Of a DNA stretch of 64,000 nt, positions 22,167 through 33,758 are shown piece by piece. The DNA is taken from positions 80,261,562 through 80,325,561 of the forward strand of contig NC_135719.1 in the NCBI RefSeq assembly GCF_964656455.1, in the 5' to 3' direction. Below the pieces are notes generated by a model. It had not been told where the DNA came from and searched no databases. It saw only the letters and a program-made list of their open reading frames with translations. Source of the DNA: Halichoerus grypus (lineage: Eukaryota; Chordata; Mammalia; Carnivora; Phocidae). How positions within the stretch are numbered: the stretch's first letter is position 1; every line of letters starts with the position of its first letter. Made by a program: the position numbers and the translations under genes.

Positions 22167-22672
22167 ATGAAGACATCCACGGGAGCTTTAATCATATTCT
22201 CGTGGCTGCAGCTGAACTGTGAGTTGAGCAAGTACGGGAAACAGAGTATATTAGTGGATATTCTTCAGAAGTCAAGACTGCCTTTACTCAGGTTTCCTTC
22301 AGTTAGTGTAGAAGAAGAGAATTCTGAAGCAGAATAACCTGGAATCTCTTCTCCTTTCTCCGACCTTTTCTTTCTGCACAGGGTTCAGCCAAGGAGAGAA
22401 GGTGGAGCAGCATCCTCCTACCCTGAGTGTCCAGCAGGGAAGCAGCTCTGTTATCAACTGCAGTTATTCAGACAGTGCCTCAGAGTACTTCCCTTGGTAT
22501 AAGCAAGACTTTGGAAAAGGTCCCCAGCTCCTTATATATATTCGTTCAAACATGGCCAAAAAAGAAGACCAAAGACTCACTGTTTTATTGAATAAGAAGG
22601 CCAAACATCTCTCCCTGCACATCAAAGACACCCAACCTGAAGACTCAGCTGTGTACTTCTGCGCAGCAAGCA
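22167..22672 (+). CDS. TRAV13: T-cell receptor alpha V gene, TRAV13 subgroup, copy B (functional)
   Basis: Paralogue of the gene at 3073. Leader exon 22167-22218 encodes the same leader as copy A; donor GTGAGT. The acceptor ends at 22381 and the V exon is 22382-22672, fully open. First Cys 22459-22461, FPWYKQ in FR2, second Cys 22660-22662 in [10 protein letters not shown]. Compared with copy A there are replacements mostly in or near CDR1 and CDR2: DSASEYF for DSLSEYF, DFGKGPQLLIYIRSN for EFGKGPQLLIDIRSS, and KKAKHLSLHIKD for RTAKHFSLHIAD. No lesion is seen. It differs enough from A to widen the receptor repertoire. Confidence 0.95.
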
Positions 22673-22711
22673 CACATTGCTTCTCAGGCACCTGCTGCCT
22701 GCACTCAAACC
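22673..22711 (+). other. 23-RSS of TRAV13-B
   Basis: Heptamer CACATTG (22673-22679), 23-bp spacer, nonamer ACTCAAACC (22703-22711); heptamer and nonamer identical to copy A, including the non-canonical T at heptamer position 5. Confidence 0.93.
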
Positions 22712-22941
22712 TGGGTCTGGGGCAGCCCCCTGTCCTCTGACACAGACCTTCAAGTATACATTTGTCCTATTGTTTGTCTGTAGGTGGAAGCTAATGTGTT
22801 AGACGTTAAAAGCATATAATAAAACTATTAAGATGGAGATGACCCAGACAGGGTTAGAACCTTTTGTTGGATGACTGTTTTTTAATGGATTCTTGAATGG
22901 AGTTAGTAATGTTTTATTATGTTTTATTTTGAAATTCAGGT

Positions 22942-23144
22942 AGGATTCTTTTTTAAAAGATTTTATTTATTTGTCAGAAAGAGAGAGTGTTAGAGAGCAA
23001 GCACAAGCAGGGGGAGTGGCAGGCAGAGGGAGAAGCAGGCTCCTCGCTGAGCAAGGAGCCCGATGCGGGGCTCGATCCCAGGACCCTGGGATCATGACCT
23101 GGGCCGAAGGCAGATGCTTAACCGATGAGCCACCCAGACGTCCC
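22942..23144 (-). mobile_element. Can-SINE, unit B only, with target-site duplication
   Basis: Reverse SINE flanked by TGAAATTCAGGT (22930-22941 and 23145-23156). Unit A shows a single TGAAATTCAGGTTTTAAG near 3825, the empty site. Confidence 0.92.
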
Positions 23145-25806
23145 TGAAATTCAGGTTTTAAGATGACTTTACATTTGCTATTCAGAGTCCTTTGCTGTAA
23201 ATAACCAGTAATATAGTCTTTATTATGGATGGGCACTTAATATTGTGTTTCAAAGGTAGCATTTATGATTTTTCTGATTCTAAAACATCACGTGCAAAAT
23301 ATAAAAATATGGAAAGTAGAAATATGAAAGTGGTAACTCTGTAATCAGATAATATTGCTAATATTCCTTTTAGTCTCTACAAATACTTATTAGAATTACA
23401 TTCATGATTTTTTCACTTTATGGATTTTGATTTGAGCATTCCCCACTTCATCAATTCTTTCCCTCAAAGATCTGCTTTTTTTAATTTTATTTTTTAAGTT
23501 TTCATTTAACATGTGTTTTAAAATAGCTCTGTGAGGTATTTTCATTAATTATGGTTTCATATTAATTTTGTTCCTCTCTATTTGGGGCAAAACTTGACTG
23601 CCCCAAATTTCTATGTGCTTTGATCACTTTCTTGTTCAGAAATTGTGTCACAAGTTTTCCTTTAGAGCCCAGGGATGGTATGTACTATTTGTGTGTTTGA
23701 GGGAAATTTATAGATAGTGATTTGACAATGTGAGCTTCAGATAAAACTCAGAAATCTATTCTCGTTTACAAAATTTTGTAAGTCTCTGTTCACAATTACC
23801 CACTAATAGAATTTAGGAGACAGAATTTTGTATTTCATTCACTGCTATATTTTCAGTAAATAGCACAAACTTTTTCACATAATTAATTATCAGTAGATGT
23901 TAAAGAAAGAAGGAAGGAGAATTCTGTTACTTATTCATAATTTTAATTTAAGCTTTCTGATTGAATTAAATTTATAAATTGATTTGTGAAAAGAAATGTC
24001 CTTATTCTGTATATCTGATTATTTGATTGCTTTGCAACATACTGTTTCTTTCCACTTATATGTGTCTCTTTCTTAATAATGCTCAGTTGTTTGAAGATAA
24101 TTCAATTTATTCTTGGACTTGTAATTTTTTATCATTATTATAATGAAAACCTTCCTTCTGAGCTATATGGGAAAATTTTATATGCATGTATCAGCCACCT
24201 TACCATTATTAGTAGATTGCATGAAGGCATTTAGACTGATGGCTAATGTAGAGATGATGTGCTACCAACCTCCCTGCCATGTGTTCACGTTTGACTGAAT
24301 TAAACATTACTAACTACAACCTTCTTTTTTTAAAAAAAGTTATTTCTCTAGTGCTGCAGAGAAATCAATGGAATGAAACAAAGTGAGTAAATATTTAATT
24401 CCCTCATTCTCCCACCCCTACTCAAGCATAGGCTCCTTTCAAGGTCCCTCCAAGTCTTCGTAACTAACGATGGATATAATTGGCAATTGGTAGGGTGACA
24501 GTGCTTCCTCTCAGCTGAGTTATGATTGCTGGGTATTTGGTAACTGGCTTTCTCTTACCGGGGAAGTCCTCAGATTAAATTCAGTTTATCACATCTGACC
24601 AAAGGAGGTTAGAACCGTAGCCCAACATGTCAATGGGCGATTCTTTCCCTCCTTGAACCACCAGCTCCTGTACCGTAGAAGGAAGATGACTCTTGATTGG
24701 TCCATTTCCTCCAGGCCTGATGATGGAGTCAGAAGGAAGCATGCTTCCCTATTATTAGTTTATTTCTTCTTAAATCAATTAGAAGTGAGAGAGAACGTGC
24801 AATTTCTATATGCTTGATCATATTTTGGTGAGAATTGATACAGTGGAAGAAAACAAGTGTTTTAGCCAGAGTGTGCAGTGAGTACATAGCTCTGATCCAG
24901 ACACATTCAAGCTTTCAACCTTCAGCATGGTTAGCTATTTGTTTCCTACCTCCTGGGACAATGTGGTACAAACTTTAAGGCCTTCTCTTGATCCTGTGAA
25001 GCCAGACTGGGTGCTGAGAGTCTCCCTTTTGTTTGCTTTCTCTAGGATGGTGCTGACTGCCTATGTGTGATTTCTCCCAATCTGGGAGAGTGGGGCTGCT
25101 TTCAGCACATGCTCACTAGCCACTTACAAAAGCTCACTCTTGTTGCCGCCCTGTGTGCGCTGGTGTCAGGCCGTAGGTTGGGTGATGTATGGATGATGAA
25201 CTGAGTGTTGTGTGTGCACAGGGACCATTTGTGGGGGTCTGCATGCAGGCCATCTCCAGTGGCTCATGGGCAGATTCCTAATGGAGGCTGTGCCATGGTT
25301 TGTAGGGTCCTTGTTGGTTTATTGCCCTCCAAGAGCCCTGGGTGCTGTTCTACTAGGTGAACCCCAGTCCCCAGTGAGCAGTACACCTCAGTATCCTGGA
25401 TGGGGCTAGAAAGAAGGTTCTCTTTGGCAGCATCCTCCAGAGCTGGAGGGCTATGTGTTCACTCACATGTTCTCACTTCCCTCCATGGGGAAATCAAGGC
25501 TGGAAGGTTTCTCTTGGCTCGGAGTTGTGCCACACGGGCAGGGGTGATGAAGGCAAAGTGAATTTGTTCTTCATGCCCTCCTCAATCTGTCCAATCTCAG
25601 ATTTGTTTTGTTCCATGATGTGCTGTGTCTTCCCTGCTCAACTTCTTCATAGGCACTCTCTTTAGTTTAGTGTATGACTGTGAAAATCAGTGGGGTTTTT
25701 TTTGGGAAGGGGAGGTGGACATGGTAGAAAATTCCTATTTTGCCATTTTGATGTCAGTGTTGAAATTATTTATTTATTTATTTATTTATAATACCCCAAT
25801 TGAGTT

Positions 25807-26002
25807 TTTTTTAAGATTTTATTTATTTATTTGAGAGAGAGAGAGAGACAGAGGGCTTGTGCAGGAAGGAGGGGCAATGGGAGAGGGAGAAGCAGACTCC
25901 TGGCTGAGCTGGGAGCCAGATGCAGAGCTAGATCCCGGGACCCCAAGATTATGATCCGACCTCTAGGCAGACCCTTAGCCCACTGAGCAATCCAGGTCCC
26001 CC
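25807..26002 (-). mobile_element. Can-SINE, unit B only
   Basis: Reverse SINE inserted in the region matching 6645-6665 of unit A. It runs from TTAAGATTTTATTTATTTAT to CAATCCAGGTCCCC and is preceded by a TTTA microsatellite (about 25765-25790). Confidence 0.82.
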
Positions 26003-26702
26003 TAAATTTTTTATTTTAAAATAATTATATAGAAAATTCACTATTTTTGGTGTACGCTTCTGTGAATTCTGAAATTTAATACTTTGTATAGATCATGTAA
26101 CCATCATACAATCACTATACAGAATAGTTCCTTTGCTCTCCAAAACTCCCTTGTGCTATTCTTTTGCCATTACACGCTTCCCTATTCCCCACTCCTTGCA
26201 AACATTGGTCTATTCTTATTTTTGTGTTTTAAAAATGTCATATTGATGGGAGCATACAATCCATAAACTTTTGAGAACCATGTGTCTTGGCAGGTGGAAG
26301 CACATGCCACAGGGCACATGCATGACCCTACCTCTGTCTCCACTCTCAGTGTTTCCTACCCCTGAGGTTTTGAACTTTGAAGTTATTTTCATAGGAATAA
26401 TTCATCATTTCAAGTGTTTGAATTCCTTTACAGACTTGACTTATAGTTCTACAAAATATATTTGGCCATTGATAATACAGAGATTGTGTTGAAGTTTGGG
26501 TAAACTCATCTAATCAAGATAAGTCACGTTCTGTACACAAGTTTAGTTGAATGAACTCCATCCTAAATTTTTATCAATAGATACTTTTTCACATTTTAGG
26601 GGTAATTTAATTTATGAAGATTCACTCTAGCAGTACCAATTAGGGTATGGTTATTACTTCTTTTTTCCAGGAGTTCATATGAAATAACACATCCAGTGAT
26701 TC

Positions 26703-26898
26703 TTTTTTTTTAATTAATTGATTTATTTTAGAGAGAGCTCAAGTGGGAAGAGCACAAGAAGAGGGAGAGAGAATCTCAAGCGGGCTGCCCGCAGAGCACA
26801 GAGCCAAGCACAGGGCTCAATCTCACGATCCTGAGATCGAGACCTGTGCTGAAACCAAGAATCCAATGCTTAACCAACTGCACCACCCAGGCGCCCCT
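26703..26898 (-). mobile_element. Can-SINE shared with unit A
   Basis: Diverged orthologue of 7351-7556, ending CACCACCCAGGCGCCCC followed by TGCAATAATT. Present in both units, hence older than their separation. Confidence 0.85.
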
Positions 26899-27690
26899 GC
26901 AATAATTTTTAATCTTTGTTACACTAGCAAAGTCTGTGCAGAGCTGAACTATAGTGCTAGGGCGGGTATTGTCTCAAATAAAAGCTATACGCATGCAAGT
27001 TATTATATTAGTAAGAGAACAAAGTCAAGATAATCAGAAATATGTAATACTTTACCATTAAAATGGAAAAATACCTCTAAAATGAATAAAAAGAACCACA
27101 AAAGAATGCAAAGTATTAAAATTGGTGGCTCCAAACATCTAGGAGAATTCTCTTCTAATGACCTTGGTGGATCTGTCTGCTTCATGCAGTTACATGTTTA
27201 TTTCAAGGATCTTCCATATGCACTCACCTGTGGACTGTCTCCTGTTGATTTTCTGGAAAACCTCAGTTTAAGACCTCTAATATGAGTAACTTTTTCAATT
27301 CTTGTCAGTGAAATATGCATAATGTCATACTAGTTGATAAACATGTAACCAAGGGTCCATTTTTGTACTTTATCTGCCAAACTGGTAATAAATTGTATAT
27401 ATAAGGTCATTTCATGCATCTCAATGGCAATTTTTTTCTGAGCTTTTGTTCAGAACACCAAGGATTTAGGTCATGTAATGGTGATTAAATGAATGGCCAC
27501 AGAGCAGCCTGTACCTGGGATGAAAGAAAGAGTGTCAAGGGTTCACTTACCTAGTTCAGTTTGTGAAGGTTGGAATATGTATGGGTTGGGACATCTGAGT
27601 TATGTGGGCCACAGTGAACAGTTCATAATGAGACAGCCTAGGACTTTGTAAGGGAAGGATGCAGGGCCACGAGGGCTAAGGCTGTACCAG

Positions 27691-28670
27691 GCCACAGTAG
27701 TTCAAGGATAACTGCTATAATAATTCATTTCAGTTTTAATATTCCATTTGTTGTTTCCACTTTTCCACAGGATTGGGGTGTGATAGGAGAAGTGAAGTTT
27801 CTGTGTGAGGCCTGACCTTACCTAACTGTCCCAGAGAAATTTCCTCTGCTATCTAGAGAGTAATTGAAATGGAATAGGCAGTAAACACAAAATCCAGTTG
27901 ATATTTGACTCTTGTGATTGCTGTGATTTTCAGGCAAGAGAGTGGTTCCATCCATGTAGAAAATAAAATACTATTACCCGTCCATACTCATAGCTCATGT
28001 AAGGAATGCAATTGTGTAAGATCCCTTTGGAGATACTCAAATGTTTCCTTAGGACAGTATTTCAGAGCATATTTCACCTTTCCAACTTCATGGGATTTTG
28101 TTGACTTCCAGAAAGACATGAATAGCCCCATTGTCTGCCATCCTAGAAAAGTCTCCCCACTGGTGTTTGTTTAATGTTGCATCCAGTATATTCTCAGTGT
28201 GATGCGTTGCTCTGGGAGATTGTAGCAAGTGCTCAGTAGAGATCATTTGGCTGCACCAGGCAGCTGTCTTGGCTTTGATATATCTTGTTCTAGTGGATCA
28301 TCAAATCAATCATTCCTAGTGATTCTTTACAAAATTTGTGCCAAATTTTCTGTAACCAAGATGGGATTATTGAACTTTTCCATGGTTCTGTTTTATGTTT
28401 TTAAAGAAGTGGTTACATAAGGCTCTTAGTTGGAAATGTATATTCAGATGACCTGCTCAAGCATTTTTTCTTAGTTCCTACATTGTCTTTTTTGCTGTGA
28501 GACTTTGTCTTTCTGACAAAAATTTTTGAATTACATGAATACAAAAAATATTCATGTATTTGCTGTGCATTTCTAATAGGATGCAGGAGATACATGAAAG
28601 GGTTAAGAAAAGTTAGAAAGTTAAGAAACCTCATTGTCTTTATAGTATTTGAAAGTTGTGACCAACATTA
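27691..28670. other. Sequence present in unit B but missing from unit A
   Basis: About 970 bp between GGGCTAAGGCTG and ACCAACATTAAAAACATATT have no counterpart in unit A, where the two edges lie within about 40 bp of each other (8340-8384). No gene is recognised in it; short frames show no known domain. Deletion in A is the simplest reading. Confidence 0.6.
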
Positions 28671-28878
28671 AAAACATATTGACTGACATTGACCACATGA
28701 TTTTTGTAAAATGACATATATATGAGATTTTCATTAATTCAGCAACTTGAATTAATGTTGCTTCTCCAAGGTTTGGATTTTATAAAGGGGTCTGGAGTTG
28801 TAATTGCATGACCAGTCTGGTATTGTCTTTTTCAGTGTTTAAGGACTCTGGCCGACATGCACGCATTTCAGTCCCTGT

Positions 28879-28894
28879 CCACCAGGGGGGGCAG
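28879..28894 (+). promoter_or_regulatory. CTCF-like motif upstream of TRAV9-B
   Basis: CCACCAGGGGGGGCAG, 134 bp before the TRAV9-B ATG. One base differs from the A and C copies (G for T after the G run). It lies about 35 bp inside the deletion scar that fused TRAV13-B flank to TRAV9-B, so the motif and promoter were kept. Confidence 0.5.
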
Positions 28895-29012
28895 CTTCCT
28901 ACCACAATCACATTTCCTGTGTGAAATGTGGGCTTCCACTGATCATTTCTCTGTCACTCCAATGTTTCTTCATGGTAAGATTGAAGAACATTATTTAGGT
29001 GACACTCCAGAG

Positions 29013-29472
29013 ATGAAGTGTTCTCCAGGCTTCGTGACTGTGGTACTCTTAATGCTTGGTAAGTAAATGCCTCTTAAAAATTGGATTCATTCTCGCGTTG
29101 TGTCAGCAAAACCTTTGACTATCATTTTATCCAAGAGCTTTATGCCCAACGTGACACAGGTCTCTTTTCTTTTTCCTCAGGACAAACCCATGGAGACTCA
29201 GTGACTCAGACAGAGGGCCAAATGACCCTCTCAGAAGAGGCTTTCCTGACTATAAACTGTACCTATTCAACAACTGGGTATCCCACTCTTTTCTGGTATG
29301 TCCAGTATCTGGGAGAAGGTCTACAGCTCCTCCTGAAAGCCTCGAGGGACAAGGAGAAGGCAAGCAAGAAAGGATTTGAAGCCACCTATGACAGAGATTC
29401 CAAATCCTTCCACCTGGAGAAAGGCTCAGTGCAAGCGTCAGATTCAGCTGTTTACTACTGTGTCATGAGTGA
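29013..29472 (+). CDS. TRAV9: T-cell receptor alpha V gene, TRAV9 subgroup, copy B (functional)
   Basis: Leader exon 29013-29058 encodes MKCSPGFVTVVLLML plus a split Gly codon; donor GTAAGT. Acceptor CCTCAG ends at 29180 and the V exon is 29181-29472. It is open throughout, with TINCTYSTTGYPTLFWYVQY around CDR1 and DSAVYYCVMS at the 3' end. The CDR2/FR3 area (KASRDKEKASKKGFEATYDRDS) differs from copies A and C, which share DKETKHNKGFEATLDSKS. The intron happens to have no stop in frame with the V exon for most of its length, but the leader, splice sites and RSS mark the true gene. The 5' flank is cut short by a deletion ending near 28845. Confidence 0.95.
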
Positions 29473-29511
29473 CACAGTGACGGGGACTGCAGGGGGAGCT
29501 GAGCACAAACC
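29473..29511 (+). other. 23-RSS of TRAV9-B
   Basis: Heptamer CACAGTG (29473-29479), 23-bp spacer, nonamer GCACAAACC (29503-29511). Identical in heptamer and nonamer to copies A and C. Confidence 0.95.
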
Positions 29512-30676
29512 CTGAGCAGAGCAGGGGCCTGGATGCTGAGCGTCTCTGCCTGATCCACTCTGGTTCCAGCACAGTCTGTGGTTGTTTGTCCCTCAGTGTC
29601 TGCTTGATACAAAATCATACAAACGACCAGAGCATAGGAACCAGAAGTAACATCCCCCAACCCCAGCTGTTCCTTAGTGACACTGAGAACAGTTTGATGC
29701 CAAGAGTTCCTCAGCCAGGGCATAAGTAATTTCAAGGTAAAATCACATGACAATGAAGTGGTCTCTTGCTCATCCTTGCAGTGAACGTCCTGCCCCACAA
29801 GTTGTTCAGGGACTCCTGGTGGGTGTTGCTGTGTCTTATGACAGTTTTAGAGACACACAGTGTGCCTGAGAAGGTGGTGATGCCCAATGTCTTTCCAACA
29901 GAGTATGACAGGAGAGGTGATGGGAGAGCTTCAGCCCCAAACCAGGGTTTATTAGAGAAAGAAGGGAAGGGAGGAAAGGAGGGTGAACACATGAACCCGA
30001 ACAAGGGAAAGAGAGGACAGCGACCTCTGCCCTGCTTTCTTTTCTAGTGAATCAGGTGGCAACTCAGGCTGATATTCAACATGAAGGGGTGTGGGCAGAA
30101 ACAGAATGGAGGAAGTGGCTCATGTCCTGGCCAGTTAAATAGATCAGTTGGCTTTCTGACAGTAGGAACTCAAATGAGATTGTTCTCAGTACCCAGGAAA
30201 TACGGTGAGAGAAAATGCTCTTGCACTGATGTTTCCTAACAATATAGATCAATAGGTGACACTGGGAGGGAAATCCTATAGATTTTTCTAACTCCTGTTT
30301 TACAACCTCTCACAGAGAGCCACAAATCATGGGACTGGAGAATGTATGGGAGTCAGTGAAGTTGTGTAAAGAATAATAGAAAAGCAATGTCTGTGTTGCA
30401 GTGCAAGACTTTGTCAATATTGTTGCAATCTTCTTTAATTATCATCTCCTTATCTGCAGATTTTATGAATGAGCTATGATCAGAATATTAATACATTCCC
30501 TATTATCTTATTTATATATTTTTAGTTTAAAGTGATTTTTTTATTTAATTGTTTTAAAATGTAATTTTTATTTTCCAACCTGTGTAAATATAAATGCATG
30601 TGAAAATATACTTTAAACAATTTGAGGGATATATAATAAGAGTTTTCTCAGACATTTGGATAAACATGGTAGATTT

Positions 30677-30789
30677 GGGGTGCCTGGCTGGCTCTGTGGG
30701 TAGAGCTGGGACTCTGGATCTCGAGGTTTTAAGTTCGAGGCCATGTTGGGTGTAAAGATTACTTAAAAATAAAATCTCTAAAAAAAAAA
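30677..30789 (+). mobile_element. Short tRNA-derived SINE shared with unit A
   Basis: GGGGTGCCTGGCTGGCTCTG start, CCATGTTGGGTGTAAAGATT, then ACTTAAAAATAAAATCTCT and A tail. Counterpart of 17058-17170. Confidence 0.82.
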
Positions 30790-30845
30790 CCACCCATGGT
30801 AGATTAATAATACACGTTTATCTCTTGATTTCTCTAATACTCTTT

Positions 30846-30857
30846 TTTTAAAGGATT

Positions 30858-30896
<39 letters not shown>

Positions 30897-31062
30897 TTTG
30901 AGAGAGAGTGCATGAACCCAAACAGGGGGAGGGGCAGGTGGAGAGGGAGAGGCAGACTCCCCGCTGAGCAAGGAGTAGGAGGCAGGGCTCAATCTCAGGA
31001 CCCTGAGGCCATGACCTGAGCTGAACTCAGAAGCTTAACTGACTGAGCCACCCAGGTGCCTG
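30846..31062 (-). mobile_element. Can-SINE, unit B only, with target-site duplication
   Basis: Reverse SINE with a long ATTT repeat in its tail region. It is flanked by TCTAATACTCTTT (about 30833-30845 and 31063-31075). Unit A near 17205 shows the empty site. Confidence 0.9.
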
Positions 31063-31919
31063 TCTAATACTCTTTAAAAAATTTAGTAAAGACATCCCAA
31101 AGGGCAGAAAGCCATAGGCACAAACAGAAACACGAAAAAAGCAGACAGTGACACCAACCGATTTTAGAAAATGAGCTGTATATGGAGAAAGGCAAACTTG
31201 CATGAAAGACTAGACAAGGAGAAACCCGGACCTATTGTAGAAGCACCTCAGTGTGTGCCGTGCCCTCCGGAAAGGGTCAGGGAAAAGAAGCACCACATAT
31301 TTTTGGATAATTGAGGAAGATGGCGTTGCCCACGTTGGTATGTGCGTGCGTGTGCATGAGTGTGCGTGTGTGTGTGTGTGTTGAGGGTACTGGGGGGAGA
31401 GAAGGAGTATAAGAAGACTGAGTGGTTACCTCGGGTCCTCAGAACTGAGCGTACGAAGCATGGAAGCTTACTGTGGTTCAGCTGAGGTAAGAGGAAACGT
31501 ATAAATTCAAAGGATTGATAACTTAATGACCAAACTCTGGCATCTATTCTGGCCTTTCTGAACAGAACTGAGCTGAGCTGTGGAAATGAAACAGTGAGGA
31601 GACCTCGGTGACAGGACCTATTGTCTGAGGTCTTCAGTCTACACTCTTTAGCAGAAAGTGATTTAAGAATTTTCTGAATTTGGCCCCAACACAGGCATCT
31701 GTATAGACACTGACAGTGAGGAGGAACACTGGCATAACAGTAGGTACATTGAAAGAGCTACAGTGATTAGTCTAAACGCTTTGTCTTCTTATCATAGGTG
31801 ATTTCTCTCTGCCTTGGGTGAAATCACATAGGGCAGGCATACATGATTCTTACATTCTTTTTTCATGATTCTTACATCTTATGTTGCTTCCATAATTCAT
31901 TACATGTGGTATTTAAAGA

Positions 31920-32022
31920 TTATGGAATGCTTCATGAATTTGCATGTCATTCTTGCACACGGGCCATGTTGATTTTCTCTGTACCATTCTAATTTTAGTA
32001 TATGTGCTCCCAAAGTGAGCCC
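31920..32022 (-). pseudogene. U6 spliceosomal RNA pseudogene, unit C only
   Basis: On the minus strand the sequence reads like U6 snRNA from its 5' stem (GCTCACTTTGGGAGCACATA), through the ACAGAG box (GGTACAGAGAAAATCAACAT) to the 3' part with TGACATGCAAATTCATGAAG. Changes from U6 include GATTAGC becoming AATCAAC next to ACAGAG, which should abolish function. There is no obvious external U6 promoter. Unit A lacks it at the matching position (near 9670), so it is a retroposed copy gained after the units separated. Confidence 0.93.
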
Positions 32023-32359
32023 TATCTGTCATATTTTCGTTAAGTGCCACCCACCCACTTTATCGCAGATATAATGAATGAACATCACAGTTAGTTAAAC
32101 CATCAATCCTCAAATCCTCATTTCAATATAAATTTTACTCATATTTATTTTCAGATGTAAGGTTCTCAATTAAAGTGGCTTAATGCAAAAGAATTTTGGG
32201 TAGTGGGAATCTCAGCTCTTTCATAGAGAAGGGTGACATGACCCACACATTTGCCACACCAGGAAAGCCCTGTTTCCTGTTCTTGGGCCACAGCAACACA
32301 TACTCAGCAGTCCTTCCCTCACCCTGTCAGACTCCCCTCATGGTGCCAAGCCCTGAAAT

Positions 32360-32371
32360 TGAAGAAGAAGA
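32360..32371 (+). repeat. Short GAA run at the TRAV14-C counterpart of the expanded repeat
   Basis: GAAGAAGAAGAC lies between CCCTGAAATT and ATTTTCCATCTAG, the same flanks that bound the 354-bp tract at 10002-10355. It represents the unexpanded state. Confidence 0.9.
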
Positions 32372-32400
32372 CATTTTCCATCTAGTGGGAGAACTCAAAC

Positions 32401-32916
32401 CTGTTGCTCTCCAGGCTCCTGAAGGTGGTCATGGCTTCCATGTGGCTAGGTAGGGAGAGTCCCAGTGGGAATGTGCCTGCCTTATGACCTAAAACAAGGG
32501 AGATAGGCAGTCTCCTGTGGGTCTTATGGGAAGGAGGGATTGTAGCATGTAATACAGAATTTCTTTGTGCCACATCACTTATTCTGACACCCCTGATTCC
32601 ATGTTTTTTTCCTTTAGGATCCATAATTGCCAGAAGGTAACTCAAGCCCAACCAGCAAAGTTGGTGCAGGAGAAGGGGGCTGTCACTCTGGAATGCACAT
32701 GTAACACCAGTGATCTAAGTTATAGTCTATGTGGTACAAGTAGCCCAGTAGTGGAGTGATGATATTCCTTATTCATCAAGATTCTTACAGCCAGCAAAAT
32801 GCTACAGAAGGTTGCTACTCATTGGATTTCCCGAAGACAAGAAAACCTATCCAACTTGTCACCTTTGATTCAGAGCTGGAGGACTCTGCAGTGTATTTCT
32901 GTGCACTGAGGGAGTC
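32401..32916 (+). pseudogene. TRAV14: TRAV14 (TRAV14/DV4-like) pseudogene, copy C
   Basis: Full-length relic of a TRAV14 V segment. Leader exon 32401-32449 has lost its start codon (CTG where copy A has ATG) but keeps the rest and a GTAGGG donor. V exon 32618-32916. Lesions: a one-base deletion just after the splice junction (ATTGCCAGAAGG against ATTGCCCAGAAAG in A) and another at the FR2 tryptophan (CTATGTGGTACAAG against CTATTGTGGTACAAG). The first Cys is retained (LECTCNTSD). The 3' half in another frame reads FLIHQDSYSQQNATEGCYSL and [12 protein letters not shown], clearly TRAV14. The RSS heptamer is damaged, so the gene is called non-functional. Confidence 0.93.
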
Positions 32917-32955
32917 TACAGTAAAATGCGTGATGGAGGGGGGTGTACCCAAACC
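32917..32955 (+). other. Degraded 23-RSS of TRAV14-C
   Basis: Heptamer TACAGTA (32917-32923; first base C lost), exactly 23-bp spacer, good nonamer ACCCAAACC (32947-32955). Loss of the first C of CAC is expected to cripple RAG cutting. Confidence 0.82.
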
Positions 32956-33758
32956 CCAGGGCTCTTCTTGATGCATCTCCCTGCTGTAGGGCCCAAGGCG
33001 GGGGATTGCCATCCCAGACAAGAAGTGGAACAGGTATAGGCTTAAAGGGAAAAACTCACTCTAAGAAAATACCTCGCTGGATAAGAGTTATCATGCATCA
33101 AAAACATCCTTATCCCTATAAATTTGTGTTGAAATTGTTTATTTAAGACTAGAATAGCCACAGTAAACAAATTGCCATTTTGCAATTAGATTTAGCCAGA
33201 AGAATTGGCTAAGGAAATTTAGAAACATTTGACTTAAAAATCAGTAATAATGTGTGTGAATAGTTGGATTTTCAGATCAATTTGTTCAGTAAATATTTAT
33301 TGAGCATATATTATGTTACAGGCATTGTTAGACTAAGGAAAGCTGTGAAATGCCTCTGTGCTTTTTGTGTTTTTGTTTTATATCATGCCATTTTATACCA
33401 TGTAATGATTTAATTTAATTTGGTTTGTTTACTGTGAGTCGTTGTACTTGCATTTAATTTTTAAGGGTCCTGCTCTGCGACAAGTTCATATTAGTGTTCA
33501 TTCCATCTTATTAACACCTCTAGCAAAGGTGTGCTCAGTCTGCATACAGAAGGCTTACCTGCTTCCCACCAGTCTCATTAACAAATGATCATAGTTAGGG
33601 ATTCTTAGGGGGACACTATGAAAGAGCAGAGTATGAACTTTCCCCTTTGTCTGTTCCTGCTCTTGATTTCAACACTCCTTCAAAAGTATTTTTTGCAAAC
33701 ATATGGTTTAGTTTGCACACTTCCAAGCTCTCCTGTTTGATCAATGTTCCACACTCCA

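Larger units (their letters stand above)
22712..27690. other. Unit B intergenic DNA downstream of TRAV13-B
   Basis: Paralogous to 3616-8340 of unit A. No additional gene is recognised. It carries one old SINE shared with A (26703-26898), two B-only SINEs, and the shared old L1-like fragment at about 26005-26260. Confidence 0.65.
29512..31430. other. Region downstream of TRAV9-B
   Basis: Paralogous to 15652-17540. It holds a shared short SINE (30677-30789), a B-only SINE (30846-31062) and a GT repeat (about 31345-31382). Shortly after the GT repeat the similarity to unit A jumps from TRAV9 3' flank to TRAV14 5' flank (near 31430). No gene seen. Confidence 0.65.

Noticed and set aside
29081..29515. 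144-codon frame starting inside the TRAV9-B intron
   Set aside because: The intron happens to lack stops in the V frame. Leader exon, donor, acceptor and RSS all show the true gene starts at 29013 and is spliced.
32390..32402. CTCF-like reading of CATCTAGTGGGAG before TRAV14
   Set aside because: Too many mismatches to the core motif to support.
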